DNA of 64,000 nucleotides from Bidens hawaiensis (GCA_021521415.1 JAIQDT010003877.1:124001-188000); one strand, 5' to 3'; numbered from the stretch's first letter, positions 1 through 11,400 are shown. Notes: generated by a model from the sequence alone, not told the origin. Made by a program: numbers and translations.

Positions 1-419
1 CAAATACAGGAGGTTGTAGTCAAATTGGGGTGATTTTGGGAAAGCCAAATAAGCTTTGAGAAGAGATATGAGGCATCATTGCACAGTGTTGACCATTAAT
101 GCATTATGCTTTAAATGAACCTAAATAATATCACCAAAGAGATGAAATTCATGCTAAGTTTATACCTGCTGTTAACCTATCTATGTTGTCATAATAATAC
201 TGAGAGTAAAGTATTTAGATAGCTACTTAGTCAATTTGATCCCATTCTTGAGATCTTTTCAGTTTATAAAAGATATTGCTTTGAAATGAAACATAACTGA
301 AATTTGATCTCTAAATGCACCATTTGCTCTTAAACTATGATCTGCAATGATACATAACTTAGAAATGTCTTTGACAAGTGGTTTAAGTCAAAAAGTGTTG
401 CATTTTGCCTAAAATAGGT

Positions 420-1765
420 TGAATATGTAAGTTCGGGTAAGGTTTGATGCTGTATAACCTTCCCGAGCACAAACTGTTTGAACATGTATTTTCGGATAAG
501 ATTTAATGATTTACAAGCTTTTCGAGTACAAAACAGTTGATTATGTTTGAATATGTTGTTTCGGGTAAGGTTTGATATTTTTCAACCTTTCTGAGTAAGT
601 TTAGTCATTTTTGACTAACTTAATGATTTTCGGGCATGCTTAGAAGTGTTTACACTTTCCGGGTAGAGTAAAATGTTGTACTCATTTCCCGAGCAAGCTT
701 GAAGTCTTGAGATGATTATGTGCTGTCTAGCTTTTATCAAGTAATTCTTGTTTCGGGCAGGCTATACATGTTCTTTGCTGATTGTGATTCCAAGCAAACT
801 TTGTGAACTTAAGTTAGTACACTGAGTAAGCTTTATAATTTATGTGAATATGTTGTTAGGAAAGGTTTGTTAATCTTTCCGGGCACGCTTAGATGTTACT
901 GTTTAAGTTTGTCATTTTTCGGGTATGGTTTGATATAGTGAAATCCCTCGGAAAAGGGCATACCTGATGATTGAATGTGTTTATCCAAGCAGGCTTAGTG
1001 CTAACATAGGATTTTCAGGCAAGCTCTATGAAATTTTAGACTATAGCACACTTAAATGTTTATGTGTTTAATTTTATTCCGAGCATGCTCTGTGATATGT
1101 ATGTGTATGATTTCTTTGAAATTACAAGTGTTTTCGGGCAAACTTTGTTTTCCGAGCACACTTTATATTTCGGGTACACTTGTGTTCCTTCAATATACTT
1201 GGTAATTTCAAAAATTTAACTTTCCGAGTACACTGTCTGCTAGAATTTCCTTCCGAGCACACTTTGTATTATTTGAAAGTTATTCGGGTATACCTTGAAT
1301 AAGATTGTTGTTCGGGCATACTTTACATCAAAAGGTTGCTCGGGCACACTATATTTTCAAGAATACTTGAATGAATGTGTTACCTGAATATGTTAGTTAG
1401 TATGATAAAATTGATTATGATTCTTTTTAGGGTTTGTGCTAGATGAGTTTTAATTTGACATTGAGAAATCTATGTGGGGATCTTAATTGATTCCTAGTAA
1501 GGATGTTTATTTGATGATTATACTTGATTATTTGCCTTGTGATTAATTTCTCAAGAAATCTAGTATTTCGGGTAAGCTTTCTTCATCATATCTTAACTTT
1601 AAATTAATTTACTTGATCGAGCAAGGTTTATAAATAGAAAAATTCGAGCAAACTTCGTACATCCGAAAAAGAAAATTTTTCAAAGTAAAGTTTGACCGAG
1701 TAAGGTCTGTAAGTGGAAGTATACCGAGTAGAATTTGGATATACTAATCTTTCGAGTAAGGTCTT
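420..1765 (+). repeat. Degenerate short-motif array (TTCCGAGCACACTT / TTCGGGTAAGGTTT)
   Basis: About 30 imperfect copies of a 12-16 base motif are scattered here with irregular spacing of roughly 20-90 bases. Clear forms are TTCGGGTAAGGTTTG near 432 and 560, CCGAGCACACTTT near 1153 and 1254, and TTCGGGCATACTTT near 1311. The same motif family, about 20 copies, recurs in the 3' LTR at 4030-4680. Some neighbouring copies are in opposite sense and can pair: 433-444 with 456-466 forms a stem of about 11 bp with one bulged T, and 859-864 pairs with 875-880. Sequence between copies is AT-rich and shows no coding potential. Confidence 0.75.
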
Positions 1766-1877
1766 ATGAACTTAAATTAAATTAAATGTTTTTAACATAT
1801 CAAGTTGATAATGTTACTGGTTGACAGCTAATAATTCACAAAATGACAAAAAGCATTTAAAACCCACTTTCAAAATG

Positions 1878-1885
1878 TATAAAAG
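1878..1885 (+). promoter_or_regulatory. Candidate TATA box for the additional ORF
   Basis: TATAAAAG lies about 450 bases upstream of the ATG at 2333 and is followed by a CT-rich stretch (1915-1932) typical of plant leaders. A possible 3' splice site, TTTTTGTGCAG ending at 2205, suggests a 5' UTR intron before the start codon. The stretch 1886-2332 holds no other coding signal. This would give the ORF its own transcript, separate from the LTR promoter. Supported only by motif and position. Confidence 0.4.
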
Positions 1886-2332
1886 AGGGAGTTAGGCAAA
1901 TTTTTCAACATTATTTCCCTCTCTCTCCTTCCACTGCAAATCTGGTATCACAAAGCAAACCATTCTTGAAACAGATAAGAAATTTATGAGATAAAAGACA
2001 AAACACTTTTAAAAATCTCTCACTTTATCTGACATGCTGAAGAAAAGCAAAATATGCAGACCTTTACTCATAACTCTTTTCTGATAAAGCTATAGATATG
2101 TACCTTACATTTGACTTAACTCTCATTAAAAGAAGACTTGCATATGCTAATAAAAATTTGAAACTTCACATTTCAAGAGTAACTCACATTTGTGTTTTTG
2201 TGCAGATTTCTATATCATTCAAGACAACGGTTTGAATTGAAATATTATTTATACTTTAATATTTTTTTTTTCTACTCTTCTTTGAGATCTAATTGATAAT
2301 TGTGTGTACATTGATATAACAGAAACTCAACA

Positions 2333-3772
2333 ATGGATCCAACTCCAAGTAATTACAATTCCTACAAACATCATCTTTCTGAAGAACTGAAGAAAGCATT
2401 GCAACGAGTTCAAACCCTAATGTCTGGGGTTGAGAAGATCTCAGCTGCCCCAAAACAGGGGGAGAAATCACTGAATCAGTGGGAGAATTCACTGAAGCTT
2501 CTCTCAATTTATGAAAAGAACAGCTCAGACGATGAAGCTGACAATGTTCCAGAAGATGAAAATAAAGATCTTGAGGAAAGAAAGAAATTGAAAGGGAAAG
2601 AAATTGCTCAAGAGGATGATAAAATTCAGACTTTAAATTCTCAGAAGGAAAATACAATGGACTCAGAAATGAATGAATCTGAATCAGAAGCCAAAAGAGT
2701 CTATGTACAAAGAATGACAAAAATTCATGACAGAGAATTTCTGAGTCAAATGATGTCTGATAAAGACTTTGAAGAACAAGAAAATTTGCTGAAAATGTTT
2801 GAAGATGAGAAAAGGCTAAAAGATGAAGTGAAGAATGTTAATCAGAAGAATGTGCCTCAAGAACTGATTGAAAAATGCTTGAATGATCAAGAAATTCCAA
2901 ATGGTGTGGTAGTCTCTCTACTCAAACTAATTAAGCAAGAAGAACCAGAGAAAGAGATAAAGGAGAAACTAGACACTGTCATTGACAAGATTTCAAAGGC
3001 TTTGGGTAAAGAAAAGAATACTCAAGACAATGAACCAAAAGGTTTGAAATTGAAAGATGATTTGGAACAAGAAGATATGAACATTCAAAAGTTCTTGAGT
3101 AAATATGGTGGTAAACCAAAATTTTTGGTTAAAAATGGAATTCCTTTTGATTCAGTAAAAATAATGACAAAAAAAGAGATTTTGAGCAACTTCAAGAAAA
3201 TGAAAGGACAACAGCTGAACATGAAGAAGGGAGCCGCTCAATCTCTAGTTGGTAAGAACAAAGGAATATCCAAAAAGATGGTTGATCTATCAAGGATGAC
3301 AATGAAGGGGAAATTCAAAGTAGGGGAATTCTGCAAACAGACATCATCCTTGCTCTCAAAACAGAACAATACAAAGAAAAGGAAGATGTATGTAACTACT
3401 CAGGGAAAACCAAAGCAGATGCACTTGAAGATGGATAAACCCTTTGTCAAGGTTGTTGTAAAAGCCAAAAACCCTTCAGTCAACCACAATGTTATGCCAA
3501 GTGGAATATTCTGTGATTCCAGGACTGAACATCTGAATGTTATGATGGAAAATGGAGAGATTGTGAAGATCTTCTCTAAAAATGACTTCAGAAAATTCAA
3601 TCTATGGCAATTGAATGTGATTGCAGCACTGTATCTCTCTGATTACAAAGAAAGACAAAGGCCTACAAGTGCTAAGCAATTAGAGTTGCTAAGATTCTGG
3701 AGAGAGCAAGAAAAGTTGGACTTTCCATGCCTAAACAAGACCTTTGGCCAAATTGAAGAATTTTTATCTTAG
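2333..3772 (+). CDS. Additional retrotransposon ORF, 479 codons, function unknown
   Basis: An uninterrupted ORF starting at an ATG in plant-like context (aacaATGGAT). I do not recognise a named domain. The protein is very rich in Lys and Glu. The N-terminal ~130 residues contain an acidic Ser/Asp/Glu patch (SSDDEAD, PEDENKD), the middle (~130-250) looks helical or coiled-coil, residues ~260-390 are strongly basic with many Lys and Met, and the last ~90 residues look globular and end in FGQIEEFLS. The position between internal sequence and polypurine tract matches extra ORFs that follow pol in some plant copia elements. The C-terminal part loosely recalls, in layout only, the terminal domain of such ORFs. 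It is intact while the surrounding elements are riddled with stops, so element A is probably the youngest insertion here. Nothing visible suggests a signal peptide or membrane span. Confidence 0.6.
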   Translation: MDPTPSNYNSYKHHLSEELKKALQRVQTLMSGVEKISAAPKQGEKSLNQWENSLKLLSIYEKNSSDDEADNVPEDENKDLEERKKLKGKEIAQEDDKIQTLNSQKENTMDSEMNESESEAKRVYVQRMTKIHDREFLSQMMSDKDFEEQENLLKMFEDEKRLKDEVKNVNQKNVPQELIEKCLNDQEIPNGVVVSLLKLIKQEEPEKEIKEKLDTVIDKISKALGKEKNTQDNEPKGLKLKDDLEQEDMNIQKFLSKYGGKPKFLVKNGIPFDSVKIMTKKEILSNFKKMKGQQLNMKKGAAQSLVGKNKGISKKMVDLSRMTMKGKFKVGEFCKQTSSLLSKQNNTKKRKMYVTTQGKPKQMHLKMDKPFVKVVVKAKNPSVNHNVMPSGIFCDSRTEHLNVMMENGEIVKIFSKNDFRKFNLWQLNVIAALYLSDYKERQRPTSAKQLELLRFWREQEKLDFPCLNKTFGQIEEFLS

Positions 3773-3920
3773 GCTTTGCTTTGTAATGTCTTCGGACACT
3801 TTTGAATATGTAATTTTGTTTATGTAATTTGATTATGAAATTTGACTTTTAATTTGATGTGTATTTTTGCTGAGTGTAAGTAACTATAGAAGTGTTTTGG
3901 GTCAGCTGAGGTGTTCCAAT

Positions 3921-3932
3921 CTAGGGGGAGAT
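3921..3932 (+). other. Polypurine tract of element A
   Basis: CTAGGGGGAGAT immediately precedes the LTR start TGTTGGGTC. This is the standard plus-strand primer position for an LTR retrotransposon and fixes the element as plus-strand. Confidence 0.75.
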
Positions 3933-5137
3933 TGTTGGGTCAAGAGTTTGACCCAAATGAGGAGATTTGACCTAAATGAAGATTATGGAAGATTGGAATC
4001 TTCTCAACCTCCTCAGAAACTGCTAAGTATTGAATCCGAGCACACCTTGGGATCCGAGCAAGCTTTTACTTAGCCGGGTACGATATTTTGTCTAACGGGC
4101 AAGGTTTACTTCAAATAGTCTTCTTAAGTGGTTATCCGAGCAGGGTTTGCAAATTAGTGTGTTTCCGAGTAAGGTACACTAGTTTATGTAAATCCAGGTA
4201 AGGTTCACTTTATCAAGCAAGTCTGTTCTTCAGAACCAAGTATATTACTCTTCCGAGTAAGGTTTGGTTAACCAAGTCCATGAAGCCAAGTGATTGGAAG
4301 ACCGGGCAAGGTATTCTTTAATAATTATGGTCCGAGCAAGCTTGATGTATAAATGGAATATACCTCTAAGTAACATCAGGCAAGGTTCAACTCAAGCAAG
4401 GAACTGTACTCCCGAGTACACTTTGCTAATAAGTTATTTATGGCAAAGAGTTGAATTGGACCATCGAAGAACAAGGTTGCTCGTAAGGAGTTGTCGGGAA
4501 AAGTCTGGCAAATTCAAGAAGACTGAAGTATACTCGGTGAATATTTTACTTGGTAAAATATTCTTTAAGTAAAGTCTACCCGGAAACTGATCCCGAGCAC
4601 ACTTCTATGTTACCAAGTTATGAAGGATGGCCGAGCATACTCGGAAAGACAAGATTGACGCAAAGCCTACCCGGAAGACTTGTTTTACACTTAGTTTATT
4701 TTGAATATGTAATTTGAATATGTATTATCGGATAGGGTTTCTAGAAGGAATGACAGCTGTCCTAGGTTGGCAGGCCTATAAATAGAATGTTTAGGGCACG
4801 CCGCCAAGGAGAGAGCACACACAATACGGATAAGACAGACTCATTTATTGAGAGAATATTGTGTGACGGGTGTCTTATGATTCCTAGAAAACCCTAAATC
4901 GATTATCCTTTTGTGTGATTAACATTATATAAATGGAAATCTTTTGAGTGAATCTTAAGTGTGCCTTCTACCTTTGATTATTCATTGCAACCGTATGTTT
5001 GTTATTGATTCCGCCTATAACAAACGGATATCTTCCTAAATATAGTAACCCGTCATTAACTCTCTTGTTAACACGATTAATTTGTGTGAGTTACGACATG
5101 AATGATTAAGATCAAGGTGAAATCCAAGGGACCGACA
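3933..5137 (+). repeat. 3' LTR of element A
   Basis: About 1,205 bases, starting TGTTGGGTC after the polypurine tract and ending GGGACCGACA, where the reading frame of the chromovirus gag resumes (from 5139). The ends form a short imperfect inverted repeat (TGTTGGGTC against GACCGACA). It holds about 20 copies of the same CCGAG(C/T)A motif seen at 420-1765. A TATA box, TATAAATA at 4777-4784, sits before a GA-rich leader and is the likely LTR promoter. The 5' LTR is outside the window, so the borders rest on the polypurine tract, the TG...CA ends and the resumption of the gag frame. Confidence 0.75.
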
Positions 5138-5138
5138 C

Positions 5139-5978
5139 CCAAGAAATGAGATCCAGAATTTAGAATACGAACTTTGGAATTTGGAAATGAGAGGCGTTGA
5201 TCAATTAAGTTACACAAATCGTTTCAATGAATTGATTCGTTTAATACCACGGTCAATTATTCCGGAATCCAAGCGTATTGAGCGCTACATTTTGGGACTG
5301 ACCCCAGCCGTGAGAAATATAGTCAATTCCATAGCCCACCCAACTTTAGAAAGTGCTGTGTCACAAGCTAGCGTCGTTACTTTTGATCTTACAAGAAACA
5401 GTGTATTAAGAGTACCAGAGGAATCGTCCGGTGTGAAAAGAACTGGCTATACCTCTTGGACACAAGCGAAATCTCAGAATAAACGAATCTGCCCTACAAC
5501 TCCGAACTATGCTATGACCAATTCTGACATGAAACAAGATACGTATAAAGGGTCATTGCCGAAGTGTGGAAAGTGTAATTTGCATCATATTGGAGAATGT
5601 CGAACGACCATATGTCAAAGAGGCAGGAATATTAGGCATTATGCCCCAAGCGGTAGAACTATAATGAATACTTCAAACCGTCAGTTTCAAACAACCCAAC
5701 CTCGTCGTTCACAAACATCTAGTCCCCAACCAATCCGACAACAATCTAATCAGCAAACTCCATCTACAATGAACCCCCATACATGTTATAAATGCGGTAG
5801 TAGGAAACACTTTAGGAGACACTGCCCCAAATTGAATCCCGATGTAGTAAAAGGACAAAACCAAGGGCAAACATCAACTTCCAATCCAGCTAGGGGACGC
5901 GCCTTCGTAAACGGATCGGACGAAGCGCGACAAGACCCACATGTAGTAACAGGTACATGCTTAGTTTCTAATCATTGA
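5139..5978 (+). pseudogene. Chromovirus gag, N-terminally truncated
   Basis: The frame begins mid-domain with no own start codon. The retrotransposon gag domain is recognisable (YTNRFNELIRL, then RIERYILGL about 40 residues on). A CCHC zinc knuckle, CYKCGSRKHFRRHC, lies at 5786-5827 and would bind nucleic acid in the virus-like particle. An additional Cys/His stretch near 5560-5610 (KCGKCNLHHIGEC) precedes it. A stop at 5976 separates gag from protease, although chromoviruses usually keep gag-pol as one frame. Pseudogene because it is truncated and cut off from pol. Confidence 0.85.
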
Positions 5979-6038
5979 GCTTCAGTCTTAATTGTTACGG
6001 ACGCCGATAACAGTTTTGTAGCTATTAACTTCTTTTCA

Positions 6039-6428
6039 TTGAGGAAAATTTCGGTTACCGAATTAACAAATCCTTATACTATAGAACTCGCTAACAATAA
6101 GTCTATGATTATTAACCAAAAAGTTCGTAACTGCCCTTTTATCCTAAACAACACATCCTTCCTTATCGACGTATTCCCAGTAGAATTAGGAAGTTTCGAT
6201 GTTATAGTCGGTATGGACTGGCTATTTAAGTTTAAAGCAAAAATTGTTTGTAAGGATAAGACTGTTAGGATACCTCTTTCGAATGATGAGGCAATGATTG
6301 TTCAAGGTGAGAAATCTGGTACCTTATTACCTCTCGTATCCCAACTTAAGGCACTAAAGTATTTGCGCCAAGGTTGTACATTATACTTAGCGAGTGTAAT
6401 AGTTAAGGAACCCGATGAAACCGAATAG
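6039..6428 (+). pseudogene. Chromovirus aspartic protease region
   Basis: Encodes the protease C-terminal half, with the family hallmark DVIVGMDWL around 6199-6225 and the following KIVCKDKTVRIPL segment. The upstream Asp-Thr/Ser-Gly active-site region is not in frame; the stretch 5979-6038 resembles DAGATHSF-type sequence but is altered. A stop at 6426 breaks the link to RT. The normal role is cleavage of the Gag-Pol polyprotein. Clearly inactive. Confidence 0.75.
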
Positions 6429-6429
6429 A

Positions 6430-7155
6430 AGACATCCCAGTGGTACACGAGTATTTAGATGTATTTCCCGATGAGTTTCCTGGGTTACCACCGACCCGAC
6501 AAGTTGAATTCCGTATTGACTTGATATCGGGAGCAGCATCCATTGCTTAGGCACCTTACCGACTTGCACCTTCTGAAATGCAAAAACTGTCTAACCAATT
6601 GCAAGAGTTATTAGATAGAGGTTTTATCCGACCTAGTTATTCGCCGTGGGGAGCACCAGTGTTATTTGTGGAAAAGAAGGATGAAAATTTTCGGATGTGT
6701 ATTGATTTTCAGGAATTGAATAAAGTGACTATAAAGAATAGATACCCCTTACCTCGAATTGATGACTTGTTTGATCAGCTTCAGGGTGCGAAATATTTTT
6801 CGAAAATTGATCTCAGATCTGGTTATCGTCAAGTAAGAATTCAGGAAGAAGATGTACCAAAAACAGCTTTCCGAACTCGGTATGGTCACTATGAATTTTT
6901 GGTTATGCCGTTTGGGTTGACAAATGCACCTACATCATTTATGGATCTCATAAACCGAGTTTGCAAACCCTACCTTGAAAAATTCGTAATAGCAATTATC
7001 GATGACATCTTGATATAATCGAAAAGTAAGAAGGGACACGAGCAACATCTGCGGGTAATCTTAGAATTGTGGTGGCAAGAAAAGTTATACGCCAAGTTGT
7101 CCAAATGTGAATTCTGGCTGTAAGAAGTACAATTTTTAGGACACATTATGAATCT
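6430..7155 (+). pseudogene. Chromovirus reverse transcriptase, truncated
   Basis: The RT N-terminal region is readable from about 6470 ([12 protein letters not shown]) with an in-frame TAG near 6549, then open from 6578 to 7018. Visible motifs are the RT fingers ([14 protein letters not shown]), [43 protein letters not shown] and the catalytic box IDDIL, where the usual YIDDIL has I-I-DD. A stop follows at 7016. Sequence continues to about GHIMN (7140), where the thumb, connection and RNase H are lost and the reading jumps to integrase. No active RT could be made. Confidence 0.85.
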
Positions 7156-7164
7156 AAGTAGACC

Positions 7165-8424
7165 GATGAAGTATTTTATTACAAAAACCGGGTCTGAATT
7201 CCTACAATTCATAATCTTCGTGAATTGATTCTTGATGAAGTACACAAATTCAAGTATTATATTCACCCAGGTACTGATAAGATATATAAAAATGATAAGG
7301 AATTTTACCGGTGGCCTGGTATAAAGACGGATATAGCATTGTATGTAAGTAAATGCACGAATTGTGCACGAGTTAAGACTGAATACCAAAGGCCTTCGAG
7401 AATGTTGCAACAACCCAAAATCCCACAATGGAAATGGAAATAAATTACCATGGACTTCGTAACACACCTTCACAAAACCTCCCAAAGACACAATGCCATT
7501 TGGGTAATTGTAAACCGATTAACCAAATCCGCACACTTCATTCCAATCTGCAACAACTACACTACCGAAAAACTCGCTCAAATTTGCATTGATGAAATTG
7601 TATCCCGACATGGAGTACCACTTTTAGTTATCTCAGACTGAGACAATCACTTTACTTCACGTTTTTGGCAAGCGATTCAAGAAGCTTGGGGAACTCGAAT
7701 TGATCTGAGTACCTCCTACCATCCCCAAACAGCTGGCCAATCCAAACGAACCATCCAAATCTTAGAAGACTTATTTCGTACTTGGGTACTGGATTTCAAA
7801 GGAAATTGGGATCAACATCTCCTGTTCATTGAATTCTCTTACAATAACAGTTACCACAGTAGTATACAAGAATCATTATGAAGAATTGTACGAGCGAAAC
7901 TATAGATTGCCTCTGTGTTGGACCAAAGTGAGTAATAATCAAGCTACAAGATCCGAATTGATTGATAATCAAACTAAAGCTAAAAGCCGCCCGTAACCGA
8001 CAAAATAGCTATGCCGATATTCGTAGAAGACCGTTATCGTTTGAAATAGGCGACAAGGTATATTTAAAGGTATCGCCATAGAAAGGTGTTATAGGGTTTG
8101 GAAATACTGGTAAGTTAGCCCTGATATACATTGGACCTTTCGAAATTATTACAAAAATTGGTCCCGTAGCCTACCGATTGAAATTACCCCTAGAACTGAG
8201 CATCACTCACGATGTGTTTCAAGTATCGAATCTGAAAAAGTGATGAAACAACTTTGTATAGGAACCGGCAGAAATTGTGGATGGGAAAATTAAACAGTTA
8301 TGACACGATAAAATTTCATTGGTAAAAGTTTGGTGGAATTTAAAATAAGGACCCGAATTTGCTTGGGAATGAAAGAACGAATTCCAAAAGAAATACCCAC
8401 ACATGTTCCTTAAAAAGAAAACAG
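7165..8424 (+). pseudogene. Chromovirus integrase and chromodomain remnant
   Basis: The HHCC zinc-binding domain is seen at 7240-7370 (H...H...CTNCARVK). The catalytic core follows in broken frames: first Asp in MDFVTHL (7450), second Asp in VISD just before a TGA at 7639-7641, and the third catalytic residue, normally Glu in GQSERT, is Lys (GQSKRT near 7737-7754). The integrase C-terminus includes HDVFQVSNLKK (about 8208-8240). Downstream to 8424 is a chromodomain-like segment (EIVDGK, LVKVWWN, YPHMF) with several stops. In chromoviruses this domain steers insertion to heterochromatin. Confidence 0.8.
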
Positions 8425-8454
8425 ATGACATATCAAATTTCGGGGACGAAATTT

Positions 8455-8469
8455 CTTAAGGGGGAAGAA
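8455..8469 (+). other. Polypurine tract of element B
   Basis: CTTAAGGGGGAAGAA directly upstream of the LTR start TGTGACATTCG. It follows the characteristic GGGGACGAAATTTCTT sequence found at the 3' end of many plant chromoviruses, and a variant recurs at 50690-50720 and 59450-59479. Confidence 0.8.
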
Positions 8470-11400
8470 TGTGACATTCGTGACAAAACGGGGTATACTT
8501 TATTCACTACGTAGCGAGTAAACGATAAAACGGTTAATTCGTAGCGATTAAACGAGTAACCGACTGATACTGACTAAGACTCGTATATATACACCGAGGG
8601 GTCATATATGAGTTATATATATATATATACTATAGAGGCTAACATATTGATATTTAGGCCTCAGTACGTTTAAAACTATTTAAATGAAAAAGGTTTCGTT
8701 TATCGATACGCTATGAGTTTAAACGCAATCGTTAACATCAAAATGAGCATTGTATCATCCGTCAAGCCGAAAAAGAGTTATAAAACACTTATATGACATG
8801 TTCTAAGCAATCCGTGAAAATATTTTGGGTTTTTACAACGAGTCAGTACGTTTTTCTTTTTTTACAAAAATGGGCTGAAAAGCACTCGTTTTCGCGCTAT
8901 TTTTCGCACCCGAACTAGTTTTCTTGCGTAAAACCGAACCCAAACTAAATTTTGTGCCGATATTTATACGTGGCAAGAAAACCAAGGCATCAATGGGCCA
9001 AACAGAGGCCCAATGCCCCCCCCCCCCCCATAGTTCTAGCAACCAAAATGGACCAAATCCCCCTTTAATAATATATTTTTGTTTCTTGAACATTCATAAC
9101 TCATTTCACACATACACATAGACCTACTTCTGGCCAGTTTTCTTCCTCACGTTTCCAGCCAAGAACCATGTAAGAACTTGAATTATTTTGAGTTTTGATC
9201 ATGATTTAATGTTATATAAACATAGAAAATTAGGTTTTGATTAGTATTAAGCATGTTTAACCATCCAAAAACCCTAAAAATCACCTAAAATCATGTTTTG
9301 ATGTTAAACATGTTTACAAGTCAGAACCATATGGATTTTTGACCAAAAACACGGATTAGAACATGAATATAACGTTTTTACGGTTCGAAAGTTCGGTTTG
9401 AAACCAAAACCGAAACCCTAATTAACAAGGCTGTTATATGGATGATTTATGCTTGGTTTGGTGTTATATGATATGTAGATATACTGAGTTTGTGTCCCAA
9501 GACCTGGAGAGTCGTTTAAACCATTGAAACCTACCGAAAACCGACAAGGTGTTACTTGTTAACTCGTTTAGGGGCTGTTTGTGATTCGATTGTGACGTGC
9601 TTGTTTTTAAGTTATGAAACTTTTCAGGGACATTAGGGATCACATAAGTGAGTCCCTGTTCAAATTTGGTAATTTTTAGATAAACAGAGAATATTTGGCG
9701 AATTTATTACCGTTTATTGGTGTTTATTCGGGAAAAACAGGTAATCTTCATGAAACATTATGAAATTTGGCTTAGAATCCAGAAATATTATTTTAAGATC
9801 ACTGGAAAAATTTGGGAACAATTGGAGATGGCTAAATATTTTTGTGCAATTGTGTTTTAATCGAGTTTTAACAGCCGAAAACCGCCCGAAAAGGCCTTTG
9901 GGCCGAATGGTTAGATTCTGGAGATTTTTCAGGGACTATGTGATGATATTTAGACCACTTGGAAAAATTATTGGATTTTTCGGATGTCGTTTGATATAAA
10001 CGGGCTATTTATTACTTAATTATAACACATTTAGTGAATTTTTATAAATAGATAATTAATCATAAAATTTCTGAAAATATTGTTTATTAAATTCTCCGTA
10101 TTTTAATTTATTTTTAAAAAATTTTCATAATTTATATATAAGTGCACAATTAGTTATAAATTTTTAATGATTTAAATTATATATGTTTTAACAAAACCGG
10201 CAGTTTTGTGTTTAACGACCTGACTGGTATGTCAAAACATCAGAAGTGGTCAAATATCTTATTTTTGGTTGAATTTGAAAAAAAATAACTTTTTACGAGA
10301 ATTCCGGATAATTCGGGTGGATTGTACGCGTTTTGTATAATCAAACGCATGTGAAAACGGAAACGAACCTTGCGATCAATCCAGATACCGAAACTTCAAA
10401 ATTCTTTTATAAATCAAATAAATTTATCAATCAATATGTTTACTTAAGTTTATGTGATCTTACCTATTTCCGAAACACGTAAACGATCAAATTGACTAGG
10501 CTCGGAAAACGGTGAAACTGAGCCAAATCTGATTTTGAACATTTCATAGTATAGAACGTCACAATCTAAGACTATGGTCATGTTCTGGACCTCACAGCTA
10601 TACCCATACTAGTTATACAGCCCGATTTAACTTAAACATTGTACTAGTGTTAACAGTACGATACCGGTTATAGGATTCAAGCTATAAACGAGACGCGCTA
10701 CTTACTGATACGTATTACCATCCGGAACTACGATAAGGTGAGTTTCACGACCCCACTTTCTAAACTATTTTACGAACTTTTGGGGTGGAAAACATATACT
10801 TATATACTTGAAAACTTGTGATGATGTGAATTATCTAAGTACTAACACTAGAAAGTCCCCACAAACACAAGTGATTAACTTTTTGCCAGTGACGTGTGGA
10901 TAGTACTATCGGTTTGACAAACCCAACTGAAGGCGTCAGAGGGGTATGCCAGATATACTTGTTAACACAGTTGCACATTTTCATATAAATTTATTACATT
11001 CTGCTATGTGGTGTTAAACATAGTACATACTTGGGGCAAAATGGCTATTAAATGCCAACGGGAGTACATGGGCAAGGGTGGCCATACGTGAGAGCTGTGG
11101 CTTAGTATAAAAACATCATGCACATATATACATAAATACATACGTACTGTGAACTTTACGAACTCGTATACTGATTTTTGTTCGTACTCGTGAAACTTGA
11201 AACTCACCAACTAGACGTAGTAGACCCGTTTTAACATGCTTTTTAGGTAAACCGAAGTTGGAATGAATTGCTTACGTGCTTGGTGTTAGAAATGAAGTTG
11301 AAAAGCTGTGAATAGACGCAAATACATAGTATTGAATAAGAAGCTCGTGAACCGATTATGTGATTTTCATCTAGTTTGTAAACATAGTACCAACCCATGT

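Larger units (their letters stand above)
1..5137 (+). mobile_element. Element A: 3' part of an LTR retrotransposon with an additional ORF
   Basis: The segment ends in a standard retroelement 3' end: a polypurine tract followed by an LTR starting TGTTGGGTC and ending GACCGACA. Upstream are an intact ORF (2333-3772) and about 1.9 kb of non-coding sequence full of a degenerate short motif. No gag or pol is visible, so either pol lies left of the window or the element is non-autonomous. The right border falls inside the gag of the chromovirus at 5138-11513, so A inserted into that element. The TGTTGG terminus and an ORF between pol and LTR fit a Ty1/copia-type element, but this is inference because no pol domain is present. 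Confidence 0.7.

Noticed and set aside
1943..1956. TGGTATCACAAAGC as a primer-binding site, making 1-1940 a 5' LTR of element A
   Set aside because: It resembles the initiator-Met type site, but the preceding sequence (TATAAAAGAGGG leader, ...CTGCA) does not match the 3' LTR at 3933-5137, so no LTR pair supports it.
2289..2720. Minus-strand ORF of 143 codons
   Set aside because: Lies antisense to the long coding frame 2333-3772 and has no domain; a shadow of Lys/Glu-rich codons.
4294..4572. 92-codon ORF in the LTR
   Set aside because: Within the motif-rich LTR, no homology, not conserved as coding text.
9017..9030. Long C run as a biological signal
   Set aside because: Similar C runs occur in other LTRs (about 22181, 43130); most simply homopolymer drift or sequencing/assembly uncertainty.
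8833..9121. Overlapping ORFs on both strands in LTR of B
   Set aside because: Proline/serine low-complexity translation of a C run; LTR non-coding.
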